From NCBI RefSeq assembly GCF_013282155.1, contig NZ_BLWI01000008.1:558001-622000 (forward strand): a stretch of DNA of 64,000 nt, written 5' to 3'. Positions 16,974 to 24,401 of this stretch are shown here, in pieces. Numbering within the stretch: position 1 is the stretch's first letter; the number at the start of each line of letters is the position of its first letter. Source of the DNA: Sulfitobacter sp. HGT1. GTDB taxonomy: Bacteria > Pseudomonadota > Alphaproteobacteria > Rhodobacterales > Rhodobacteraceae. A program made the translations under genes and the position numbers. A model generated the notes under the pieces. That model was not told the origin of the DNA, made no database searches, and was given only the letters and a program-made list of their open reading frames with translations.

Positions 16974-16988
16974 GAACAATACGTGAAC
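16974..16988 (-). promoter_or_regulatory. LexA (SOS) box upstream of mmcB
   Basis: On the minus strand the site reads GTTC-N7-GTTC, the alphaproteobacterial LexA consensus (GAAC AATACGT GAAC on +). It ends 12 nt before the mmcB ATG and is 81 nt upstream of the divergent gene at 17070. Confidence 0.8.
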
Positions 16989-17069
16989 ATGAGGCAAGCC
17001 CCGACCTGGTGGCTTGGTAATTTTGCCGCGCAGCCCTATCTTTGATGCGGTAGGGTAAGGGGCCAATCC

Positions 17070-18353
17070 ATGACAGATGATAGAACGCAGACCAACCAGC
17101 ATCGGCGTGGCGCAAGCTATGCCCGCGAGCTGGAGGGACATTTGAGCTGGCTTGATACGTTTTCGGGCACCGCATTGGGTGTGCTGGCCGTCGCGTCTGG
17201 CATCTATACCTATCTTGGGGTGTCGTCCTTGCTGGATGACAATGGTGCGATGTCGGCCTTTGCCGCGATTGCCTATTCCATTGCCGTGTCGGTCGGTATT
17301 TTCGTGTTCTGGTCCTATATGTTGCGGCTGTTTCCGGCGGTGCGCGGCGCACGGGCGCGGACCGGATTGCTGGGGGCCATGGGGTTGGGATCACTGGCGA
17401 TCATCGCCATGTCGAGCTGGCTGAACGCCGCGGCCCTTGCGGGATCGGCGGCGGTGGAACAGCATCTTGCCGTAACGGTTCAGGAATATCAGGGATCGCT
17501 GGAACGCGCCCACGAGATTGCCCTGTCTGCCCAAGGGCTGGAACGCGATGTCACCCGCGTGCGCCAAAGTTTTGAGGACCTGAGCGAACAGGAAGCCACC
17601 GGCGGCCTGTCGGGTCTTGCGGGGCGCGGTGCCGTGTTTCGGGTGCTGCGGCAGAAATCATCGGAACTGGCCGGGCTTGAGGCCCAGATCGCCACCCAGA
17701 CCCCCTTGGTCGATGCGGCATTTGTGGAAGGCAACCAACTGCTGAGCCGGATGCGTGCCCTGACGGTTGAACCCGGCCCGGTCGAGGCACGGTCGGTCGA
17801 GTTTTCGGAACAGGCGGTGCGGCTTGCCGGTTTGATCACACAACTGCGCCAACTGTCCGTCGCCTCGTTGGTGGAACGTGCGGCGCAAGATTTGTCGGCC
17901 TCGGTCGTGCTGCCCGAACTGGACGGTGGATCAGAGGAATCCCGTGGCAATCAGGCTTCAACCATTACATCGGTGCTGGCGGTGCTGGCGCAACGTGCCA
18001 CAACGCTGGAACGTGCGGCCCAAGCCGTGCTGGCCATGCCGCCGCCTACTGAGACCACCTATACCCCGATCTCGAGCGCCGATGCGGTGATCAAATATGC
18101 CCGCAATTTTGTGCCCTCCTGGGCCGGTGCCATCGCGATTGATCTGCTGCCTGCGGTTTTGGTGTTCATCCTTGCGATCACCCAAACGGCGATCCGCGAA
18201 GGGCGCGAAGGCACATCGATAGAGGAAACCCTGACGCTGGCAGAGCTGCGGGCCGCCGTGAACGCCATGCGCGACGTGGAGGCGTCGATGAAGGGGACGG
18301 CAATAGATGCGGCGGCAGACATCCCGCGCGTCACGCCGTTGAAATCCACATGA
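17070..18353 (+). CDS. Membrane protein with large extracytoplasmic coiled-coil region
   Basis: 427 aa, family not recognised. Three hydrophobic segments near residues 30-52 (TALGVLAVASGIYTYLGV), 62-85 and 98-118, then a long Gln/Glu/Ala/Leu-rich helical region (~120-330) with coiled-coil character, then a fourth transmembrane segment near 345-367 (AGAIAIDLLPAVLVFILAIT) and an acidic C-terminal helix. The ATG has AAGGGG 6-10 nt upstream. It ends in an ATGA overlap with a ClpP-fold protein gene, so the two probably form one unit, such as a membrane-anchored protease with a scaffold. Function is inferred only from this coupling. Confidence 0.75.
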   Translation: MTDDRTQTNQHRRGASYARELEGHLSWLDTFSGTALGVLAVASGIYTYLGVSSLLDDNGAMSAFAAIAYSIAVSVGIFVFWSYMLRLFPAVRGARARTGLLGAMGLGSLAIIAMSSWLNAAALAGSAAVEQHLAVTVQEYQGSLERAHEIALSAQGLERDVTRVRQSFEDLSEQEATGGLSGLAGRGAVFRVLRQKSSELAGLEAQIATQTPLVDAAFVEGNQLLSRMRALTVEPGPVEARSVEFSEQAVRLAGLITQLRQLSVASLVERAAQDLSASVVLPELDGGSEESRGNQASTITSVLAVLAQRATTLERAAQAVLAMPPPTETTYTPISSADAVIKYARNFVPSWAGAIAIDLLPAVLVFILAITQTAIREGREGTSIEETLTLAELRAAVNAMRDVEASMKGTAIDAAADIPRVTPLKST

Positions 18354-19117
18354 GCGACACGGCGCAGACCGCCAAAAGCAACCCCATCGGCAGGGCGCTG
18401 ATGTGGGTGCTGGCGTTTCAGCTGGGGTTGGCCGGCTTGCTGTTCTGGGGCGATCTGCGCGATGGCCTGCGCTTGCCCGGTTTCGGCCCACGTGCACCCG
18501 AGCTGACCGATCCGGTGCGCCCCGGCGACCAGACCCGACGGTTCCGCCCCGATCGCGCGCCACCGGGCGGCCGTCCGATGCCCAGCTCGCCCCTGCCCGA
18601 CCGGTTGACGCTGACCGTGGTTGAAGGCGGGCAAAGAGCGCTGCTGGAAGGCGGCATCGTGGCGGGTGATGCGGAACGGATCGAAAAACAACTGGCCGGG
18701 CTTGATCCCAAACCCCAAGGCGTGATCCTGAATTCCCCCGGCGGGTCGGTTCAGGATGCGCTGTTGCTGGGCCGGTATTTGCGGGATGCGGATTTGACAA
18801 CCGCTTTGCGATCCGGCGATGTCTGCTATTCCGCCTGCCCCTATCTGCTGGCAGCCGGAACGCGCCGGACCATCCCCGATGACGCGTCTGTTGGCGTGCA
18901 CCAGCATTATTTCGGGGAAAGCACGTTGCTGCCCGCCTTTGTCGCGGTCGAAGACATCCAGCGCGGTCAGGGCGAGGTGATGAGATACCTTGATGACATG
19001 GGCATCGACCCGCTGGTCATGCAGCACGCGCTGGTGACACCGCCCGATGAAATCTATGTGCTACTGCCCCAGGAGTTGGAACGCTACCGCTTTGTAGAAA
19101 AACCTGACGGCAGCTAA
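18350..19117 (+). CDS. Membrane-anchored ClpP/crotonase-fold protein (COG3904-like)
   Basis: 255 aa. An N-terminal transmembrane anchor (~16-34) and Pro/Arg-rich linker, then a ClpP-like domain: VILNSPGGSV (~125-134) as oxyanion strand, CYSACPYLLAAG with candidate nucleophile Ser161, and GVHQHYF with His184/His186 about 25 residues later, the spacing seen in ClpP-fold serine proteases. It is probably a periplasm-facing peptidase. Translation is coupled to the coiled-coil membrane protein (ATGA at 18350-18353). The substrate is unknown. Confidence 0.8.
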   Translation: MSDTAQTAKSNPIGRALMWVLAFQLGLAGLLFWGDLRDGLRLPGFGPRAPELTDPVRPGDQTRRFRPDRAPPGGRPMPSSPLPDRLTLTVVEGGQRALLEGGIVAGDAERIEKQLAGLDPKPQGVILNSPGGSVQDALLLGRYLRDADLTTALRSGDVCYSACPYLLAAGTRRTIPDDASVGVHQHYFGESTLLPAFVAVEDIQRGQGEVMRYLDDMGIDPLVMQHALVTPPDEIYVLLPQELERYRFVEKPDGS

Positions 19118-19161
19118 GAATGCCCCTTGTCGCGGGGCCTGTCCAAGCCTACCTGTTGAGG

Positions 19162-19320
19162 GTGACGGTTCTGCCCTGTTTGTAAAAGTTACATTCCAGT
19201 GGCCTTAAGCAAATCCGAGGGAGCTGGCTCTGTTCGAACCCTGGTTCTTTTACCTGGCGCCCACCTGTACATACAGGTCCTCGGGAATATACAACGGTAC
19301 GGCAGTGGTGGTTCCGTCAC
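19162..19320 (+). ncRNA. Structured RNA candidate, rod-shaped, possibly 6S RNA
   Basis: There is no ORF here, but a nested set of helices closes in register: GTGACGG (19162-19168)/CCGTCAC (19314-19320); CTGCC (19171-19175)/GGCAG (19301-19305); TTGTA (19180-19184)/TACAA (19290-19294); CCGAGG (19215-19220)/CCTCGG (19279-19284); and apical hairpin ACCTGT-ACAT-ACAGGT (19263-19278). This gives a ~159-nt rod with a large internal bubble, the size and shape of alphaproteobacterial 6S RNA. The strand is uncertain because helices form on both; + is assumed from the flanking genes. A 6S identity is inference, not a sequence match I can prove. Confidence 0.5.
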
Positions 19321-19329
19321 ACTATGCAA

Positions 19330-19394
19330 GCGCCAGAAAAACGAGCGCCTACGCCTGAGCACGCGCCAGAAAGCTAGCGCCTGCCCCTGATTTC
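19330..19394. repeat. Imperfect 2-copy tandem repeat (~33 nt unit)
   Basis: Unit 1 starts at 19330 and unit 2 at 19363. Both begin GCGCCAGAAA and contain a second AGCGCCT followed by GCC(T)CTGA. GCGCC occurs at 19330, 19345, 19363 and 19377. It lies between the structured RNA candidate and the 3' end of nusB. Confidence 0.75.
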
Positions 19395-19406
19395 ACGAAA
19401 TTTAGT

Positions 19407-19886
19407 TTAGAATGCTTCGGGACGGGATTCGCGGGCCATGTGGTCGAGAACCGCGTTCACGAACTTGGGCTCGTCGCTGCCTTCAAAAAACGCGCGCGCC
19501 ACATCGACGTATTCGGTGATCACGACTTTTGGGGGTGTGCCTGCGTCGCGTAATTCGGCCCCAGCCGCGCGGAACAGGGCCCGCAAGGTCGGGTCGATCC
19601 GGGCAATCGGCCATTTCGCAACCAAAGCGCGGTCGGTCATCTGGTCAATTGCTGCCTGATAATTCACAGCCGTTTCAAGAACATGGGCAAAATGGCTGAT
19701 ATCGCCATCAATCATTTCCTCGCCATCATAGGTCGCCCCGAAACGGTGGTTCAGGAACTCTACCTTCACGGTGTCATAGCTTTGCGATGAATGTTCCATC
19801 TGGAACAGCGCCTGCACCGCGTAAAGCCGCGAGGCTGATTTCATCTTGCGTTTTTGATTGCCCGAAAGGCCGGCCGAAGGTGTCAT
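19407..19886 (-). CDS. nusB: Transcription antitermination protein NusB
   Basis: 159 aa. All-helical NusB fold: SRLYAVQALFQMEHS (~18-32), the late RAEL-type segment (LRALFRAAGAELRD, ~102-115) and VVITEYVDVARAFFEGSDEPKFVNAVLD, which is the conserved family signature. It binds boxA RNA with NusE/S10 and allows processive rRNA transcription. Last gene of the minus-strand ribE-hyp-ribB-ribH-nusB run; its start overlaps the ribH stop (19883-19886). Confidence 0.95.
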   Translation of the reverse strand: MTPSAGLSGNQKRKMKSASRLYAVQALFQMEHSSQSYDTVKVEFLNHRFGATYDGEEMIDGDISHFAHVLETAVNYQAAIDQMTDRALVAKWPIARIDPTLRALFRAAGAELRDAGTPPKVVITEYVDVARAFFEGSDEPKFVNAVLDHMARESRPEAF

Positions 19887-20431
19887 GCTGTTGTGGGTCC
19901 GTCATTGTCGCCCGCCATCAGAATCTCTTCTGATCGCGGCTTGAAACCGATGTCTTTGCGAATTTCGCCCCACTTACGGGCGAGTGCGATCAGATGCAAG
20001 GCCGCAGCAGCAGCGCCGCCCCCCTTGTTCTGCCCGGCAGGATCGGCACGCACCGCCGCCTGTTCATGATTTTCCACGGTCAGGATGCCGTTGCCGATGC
20101 ACAGGCCCTGCAAGCCCAGCAGTTGCAGCGCGCGGCTGCTGTCGTTGCACACGGTCTCGTAATGGGTTGTTTCGCCGCGGATAACGCAGCCCAAGGCAAC
20201 ATAGCCGTCAAAGTTGCTTTTGCGGTCCGAAATGCCGATGGCGGTCGGAATTTCCAACGCGCCGGGCATTTCAACCACGTCCCATTCAACGCCAGCAGCT
20301 TCCAATTCGGCCTTCGCCCCTTTTAGCAACCCGTCCGCGATGTCGGAATAATAGGGCGACAGGACGATCAAAACCTTAACGGGCTTGTCGAAATGCGGCG
20401 TGACCAATGTGGTGTGATGTGTAGCAGCCAT
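19883..20431 (-). CDS. ribH: 6,7-dimethyl-8-ribityllumazine synthase
   Basis: 182 aa. Lumazine synthase signatures: SPYYSDIADGLLKGA (~25-39), MPGALEIPTAI (~54-64), ALGCVIRGETTHYETVC (catalytic His in the THYE segment) and GNGILTVEN. It condenses 5-amino-6-ribitylaminouracil with 3,4-dihydroxy-2-butanone 4-phosphate, the product of the ribB gene immediately upstream. Overlaps nusB by 4 nt and is 5 nt after ribB. Confidence 0.96.
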   Translation of the reverse strand: MAATHHTTLVTPHFDKPVKVLIVLSPYYSDIADGLLKGAKAELEAAGVEWDVVEMPGALEIPTAIGISDRKSNFDGYVALGCVIRGETTHYETVCNDSSRALQLLGLQGLCIGNGILTVENHEQAAVRADPAGQNKGGGAAAAALHLIALARKWGEIRKDIGFKPRSEEILMAGDNDGPTTA

Positions 20432-20436
20432 TGCGG

Positions 20437-21561
20437 TTACTCCGTTGTGATGGGGCGCGTGCCCACAATGCTAAGGCCGTAAGCGTCCAGACCCAGATAG
20501 CGCGTATCGGGGTTGTCCGTCAGCAAAACCAGCTCGTGCAGGCCAAGCGTCGCCATGATTTGCGAGCCAAGACCCGTGCGTTTGATGGTGCGCGGGCGCT
20601 CGTCTTCCTCGTCCTCGAACCGCAGGCGCGGATCGGGATCGCGGAACAGCAGCACGGCACCGCGCCCCTCGTCCGCGATAATCTGCATGGCGCGGGGCAA
20701 TTCATCTGCGGGGCTGGGACCAAGGCCCAGAATGTCTTCGAGCGCGTTGATGGCGTGGGTGCGCACCAAAACCGGGGCATCCGTTGTCAGATCGCCCTTG
20801 GACAGCACCACATGGTCGGTGCCGCTGATCTCGTCGGTAAAGATCTGCATCTTCCAGTCGCCACCATAGGCAGAACTCACCATGCGGCTGGTGCGCTCGA
20901 CCAACAGGTTGTCGTGCTTGTGACGATAGGCGATCAGATCGCTGATCGTGCCGATCTTCATGTCATGCTCTTGGCAAAAGGCCACCAGATCGGGTAGCCG
21001 CGCCATGGTGCCGTCTTCCTTCATGATCTCGCAGATCACCCCCGACGGGTGCAGCCCGGCAAGGCGCGAAATATCAACCGCTGCTTCGGTATGGCCTGCA
21101 CGTACCAGCACGCCGCCATCGCGCGCCCGCAGAGGGAACACGTGACCCGGTGTGGCGATATCCGCCTGGCCCATGTCTTCGTCAATCGCCACCTGAACGG
21201 TCAGCGCACGGTCGGCGGCGGAAATACCGGTCGTCACCCCTTCGCGGGCTTCGATCGACACTGTGAACGCGGTTTCATGCCGGGCCGAATTGTTGACCGC
21301 CATCATCGGCAGACCCAGCTTGGCAATCCGCTGTTCGGTCATTGGCAAACAGATCAATCCGCGCCCGTGGGTGGCCATAAAGTTGATGGCGGCCGCATCG
21401 GCAAATTGCGCAGGGATCACCAGATCGCCCTCGTTCTCGCGGTCCTCGTGATCCACCAAGACAAACATGCGCCCCTGACGGGCCTCTTCGATGATGTCTT
21501 CGATGGGGGAAATTGCCGATGCCAATTCAGCTTCAACCGGGCCGGGCGTTTCAAATTGCAT
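20437..21561 (-). CDS. ribB: 3,4-dihydroxy-2-butanone-4-phosphate synthase with degenerate GTP cyclohydrolase II domain (RibBX type)
   Basis: 374 aa from ATG 21561 (GAGGAA site upstream). The N-terminal RibB domain is intact: [15 protein letters not shown] (~38-52), [10 protein letters not shown] and the HTEAAVD region. The C-terminal ~170 residues align in position with GTP cyclohydrolase II, but the zinc cysteines (normally HSECLTG...RCDCG) are replaced by [15 protein letters not shown], with no Cys. It therefore cannot be a standard RibA. This matches the RibBX variant described in Proteobacteria. A functional ribA must be elsewhere. Confidence 0.92.
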   Translation of the reverse strand: MQFETPGPVEAELASAISPIEDIIEEARQGRMFVLVDHEDRENEGDLVIPAQFADAAAINFMATHGRGLICLPMTEQRIAKLGLPMMAVNNSARHETAFTVSIEAREGVTTGISAADRALTVQVAIDEDMGQADIATPGHVFPLRARDGGVLVRAGHTEAAVDISRLAGLHPSGVICEIMKEDGTMARLPDLVAFCQEHDMKIGTISDLIAYRHKHDNLLVERTSRMVSSAYGGDWKMQIFTDEISGTDHVVLSKGDLTTDAPVLVRTHAINALEDILGLGPSPADELPRAMQIIADEGRGAVLLFRDPDPRLRFEDEEDERPRTIKRTGLGSQIMATLGLHELVLLTDNPDTRYLGLDAYGLSIVGTRPITTE

Positions 21562-21640
21562 AGGGCGTTCCTCTTGTATCAGGTGATCTGGCACATATCC
21601 CACCATCACCCAGTTTGCCAGAGCACGCACACCCACGCCC

Positions 21641-21664
21641 CTGTTTCATTTTGCCAAATAAACT
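21641..21664 (-). repeat. Short dispersed repeat, copy A (AGTTTATTTGGCAAAATGAA type)
   Basis: 24 nt, 22 identical to 36603-36626. Both copies lie just downstream of a minus-strand gene (here the hypothetical at 21701; there the gene at 36693), in the same orientation relative to it. Confidence 0.7.
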
Positions 21665-21700
21665 CAATCCCGCAACGTCATTTGCGCGCACACGCCTGCG

Positions 21701-22276
21701 TTAGGCCCCTGCCCCGAAATACCGCCCCGCTTCAAGATAGCCCGCAGCCCGACTTGCAGCCGACCAATCCCGCTCCATCGCGGTATCGCCGATGATCAAG
21801 ACCTGATCGCCCACCAGCTTGCGGCCCTGCACGGCACCGGCCAGATGGTCGCGCATGTCGGACCAGCTGTCGGTGAATGTCGGGGCCGCGCCGGCAAAGT
21901 CCAGAACGGGGTTTGCCGCGCCGATCACAGCAGGGTCCAACGGCCGGTGCACCAGCGCCAGTTTTTGCGCGCCTTGCACGGCATTCAGCACCTCGGCCTG
22001 ACGCACGGGCATTTGCGGCGCATCTGCGCGCACCACCCGCAGGGCATTGTTTGAAAACAGCAGCGCCAGAATATCGCGGCCCGTGGCCTGCCGGATCGCG
22101 GCATAGGCCTTGTAATCCAACCCCAGCTCGCGCGCCCGTTTGACGCGCATCTTGACCACCATCAGCGGGATCGTGTTTGGCATCGCGGCCTCGCGCGCCT
22201 TTTGCCACTGGAACGTCCGCCATGTGTGACCGGGCTCCATGCTGGGGCCTTGGTTATGTCCGATACCCGCCGTCAT
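21701..22276 (-). CDS. Conserved hypothetical protein of the riboflavin operon
   Basis: 191 aa, no recognised domain. It begins TAGIGHNQGPSME, a motif I associate with Rhodobacteraceae proteins encoded between ribE and ribB. It has a basic region (KMRVKRARELGLDYKAYAAI, ~42-61), then ALLFSNNALRVV, and a C-terminal alpha/beta segment (GDQVLIIGDTAMERDW). No signal peptide or membrane segment. The 4-nt overlap with the ribE stop (22273-22276) shows translational coupling. A role in flavin metabolism or regulation is only guilt by association. Confidence 0.75.
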   Translation of the reverse strand: MTAGIGHNQGPSMEPGHTWRTFQWQKAREAAMPNTIPLMVVKMRVKRARELGLDYKAYAAIRQATGRDILALLFSNNALRVVRADAPQMPVRQAEVLNAVQGAQKLALVHRPLDPAVIGAANPVLDFAGAAPTFTDSWSDMRDHLAGAVQGRKLVGDQVLIIGDTAMERDWSAASRAAGYLEAGRYFGAGA

Positions 22277-22860
22277 GACATTTCCGCCAGACGCGCGACA
22301 TACCGCGCCAGCGTGTCAATCTCGAGGTTGATGCGGTCGCCCACGGCCACATCGCCCCATGTGGTCACTTCCTTGGTATGGGGGATAAAGTTGATGCCGA
22401 AATCGCAGCCGTTGACCTCGTTCACGGTCAGGGATGTGCCATTCAACGCAACCGATCCTTTGGGCGCGATGAACCGCGCCAGATCACGCGGCGCGCGCAG
22501 GGTCACGCGGGTGCTGTCGCCCTCGTCGCGCATGGCGATCACCTCGGCCACGCCGTCCACATGGCCCGACACGATATGCCCGCCCAGCTCGTCCCCGACC
22601 TTGAGCGCGCGCTCGAGGTTCAGGCGTTTGCCCGGTTTCCAATCGCCAAGGTTGGTTTTCTCGACCGTTTCGGCGCTGATCTGCACTTCGTACCAGTTTG
22701 GGCCCAGATCAACCACCGTCAGGCACACCCCGTCACTGGCTATGGACGCGCCCATGTCGATCCGGCTGGTGTCATATCCGGTCTCGATCCGCGCCCGCAG
22801 GTCACCTTCTTGTGCAAGCGTTGCGATCTTTCCAATGTCTGTGATAATTCCTGTAAACAT
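22273..22860 (-). CDS. ribE: Riboflavin synthase alpha chain
   Basis: 195 aa from ATG 22860; the N-terminus MFTGIITDIG is the conserved first strand and catalytic part of the enzyme. Two tandem lumazine-binding barrels: first ~1-97 (SIASDGVCLTVVD), second ~98-195 (HIVSGHVDGVAEV, NGTSLTVNEV). It dismutates two 6,7-dimethyl-8-ribityllumazines to riboflavin. First gene of the downstream rib half-operon. On its other side, instead of ribD, lies a divergent capsule gene. Confidence 0.95.
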   Translation of the reverse strand: MFTGIITDIGKIATLAQEGDLRARIETGYDTSRIDMGASIASDGVCLTVVDLGPNWYEVQISAETVEKTNLGDWKPGKRLNLERALKVGDELGGHIVSGHVDGVAEVIAMRDEGDSTRVTLRAPRDLARFIAPKGSVALNGTSLTVNEVNGCDFGINFIPHTKEVTTWGDVAVGDRINLEIDTLARYVARLAEMS

Positions 22861-22983
22861 CCGCAGCCCTTTCATGTATCCCCCAACGAATTAGACCGCC
22901 GCCCCGACCATGACAAGTCCGCACCCACGCCACACTTTAGCCCGGATCGCATGATTGCTTCCGCGTTGACCAAAATGAACTGA

Positions 22984-24285
22984 ATGCCAGACATGAATTC
23001 CGCCTCCGCTCCCCAACGGGTCTTTTTGTTTCTGCAAGGACCGCATGGCCCCTTCTTTAACAAATTGGGCAAGATGCTGCGCCGCGCCGGGGCTGATGTG
23101 TGGCGCGTGGGCTTTAACGCAGGTGATCGCGCATTCTGGTTTCATCCGTCCAGCTACATCCCCTTTCGCGGTCACGCCGACACCTGGAAAGACACATTCG
23201 TTGCACTGCTTGCTGAAAAGGGTGTCACTGATATTGTGTTGTATGGCGACACGCGCCCCATCCACGCGCAGGCCGTCACCGAGGCCAAGGCACGCGGCCT
23301 GACGGTGCATGTCTTCGAGGAAGGCTATATGCGGCCCTATTGGGTCACCTACGAGCGGGGCGGGTCGAACGGAAATTCGCGCCTGATGAACATGAGCATC
23401 GAACAGATGCAACTGGCGCTGGCCAATTCCGATATGGAGGCCCCTTTGCCGCCCGGCCATTGGGGCGACATGCGCCAGCATGTGTTCTATGGGGCGCTGT
23501 ATCATTGGTTCGTCATGTTCCTGAACGGTCATTACCGCAATTTCCGCCCCCACCGCAGCATCCCGGTCACCAAGGAATTCGGCCTTTACGTCAAACGTCT
23601 GCTGCTGATGCCCGCGCTGGCACTGGACCGGTTGTTCGCCACCTTGCGCATCCGTTTGGGGGGCTTTCCCTATCATCTGGCGCTGTTGCAGCTGGAACAT
23701 GACAGCTCGTTTCAGGAACATTCCCCGTTCGAGACCATGTCGGATTTCCTGCGTGTGGTGCTTGAAGGCTTTGCCAAAGGTGCGCCGCGCCATCACCATC
23801 TGGTGGTCAAGGCACACCCTTTGGAAGATGGCCGTGTTCCCGTGCGCCGCGACATCAGACGCATCGCCAAGGAACTGGGCGTATCCGACCGGGTGCATTA
23901 CGTGCGCGGCGGCAAGCTGGCGCAGCTCTTGAACGATGCGCGCACGGCGGTCACAGTGAATTCCACCGCAGGCCAACAAGTGCTGTGGCGCGGCATTCCG
24001 CTCAAGGTGTTTGGCCGCGCGGTCTATGCCAAACCCGAATTCGTGTCCGACCAGCCGCTGGCCGAATTCTTTGCCGCCGCCGCCCGCCCCGACAACAAGG
24101 CCTACAAGGACTATCGCCGGTATTTGCTGGAAACATCGCAACTGCCCGGCGGGTTCTATGCCGCGCGCGGGCGCACACAATTGATGCGTCAGGTGGTTGA
24201 TATGATGCTGGCCGCCGAAGATCCCTATGACGCGCTCGAACAGGGCACCGCGGCACCACGGCAACAGTTGCGCGCGGTAACCTAG
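22984..24285 (+). CDS. kpsS: Capsule polysaccharide synthesis protein KpsS-like (beta-Kdo transferase)
   Basis: 433 aa. N-terminal VFLFLQGPHGPFFNKLGKML (~13-32) and VFEEGYMRPYWVTYERGG (~108-125) are the conserved capsule synthesis (KpsS/LipB) motifs; KAHPLEDGR (~278-286) and VNSTAGQQVLWRGIP (~321-335) belong to the second half of the GT-B-like fold. KpsS adds the first Kdo to the lipid acceptor of group 2 capsules, in the cytoplasm. First of three capsule genes on + between ribE and ribD. No strong ribosome site is seen; an ATG 9 nt later is possible. Confidence 0.88.
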   Translation: MPDMNSASAPQRVFLFLQGPHGPFFNKLGKMLRRAGADVWRVGFNAGDRAFWFHPSSYIPFRGHADTWKDTFVALLAEKGVTDIVLYGDTRPIHAQAVTEAKARGLTVHVFEEGYMRPYWVTYERGGSNGNSRLMNMSIEQMQLALANSDMEAPLPPGHWGDMRQHVFYGALYHWFVMFLNGHYRNFRPHRSIPVTKEFGLYVKRLLLMPALALDRLFATLRIRLGGFPYHLALLQLEHDSSFQEHSPFETMSDFLRVVLEGFAKGAPRHHHLVVKAHPLEDGRVPVRRDIRRIAKELGVSDRVHYVRGGKLAQLLNDARTAVTVNSTAGQQVLWRGIPLKVFGRAVYAKPEFVSDQPLAEFFAAAARPDNKAYKDYRRYLLETSQLPGGFYAARGRTQLMRQVVDMMLAAEDPYDALEQGTAAPRQQLRAVT

Positions 24286-24401
24286 GCCGATCCCTTCCAA
24301 ACAGTAGCTTTTCGATCAGAACTACGATAGCGTGGCGGGAATTACGTCGAAACAATCGGCGAATTCGAGGCAGAGTTTGAATAGGTCGAGGAGACCGGGC
24401 A

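Noticed and set aside
19232..19247. GTTC...GTTC pair resembling a LexA box
   Set aside because: The spacing is 8 nt, not 7, and it falls inside the structured RNA candidate.
19330..19394. Short repeats as a CRISPR array
   Set aside because: Only two imperfect units, no unique spacers, and no cas genes in the window.
22861..22983. FMN riboswitch upstream of ribE
   Set aside because: The 123-nt region to the divergent kpsS shows none of the conserved RFN helices, and it is short for one with two promoters.
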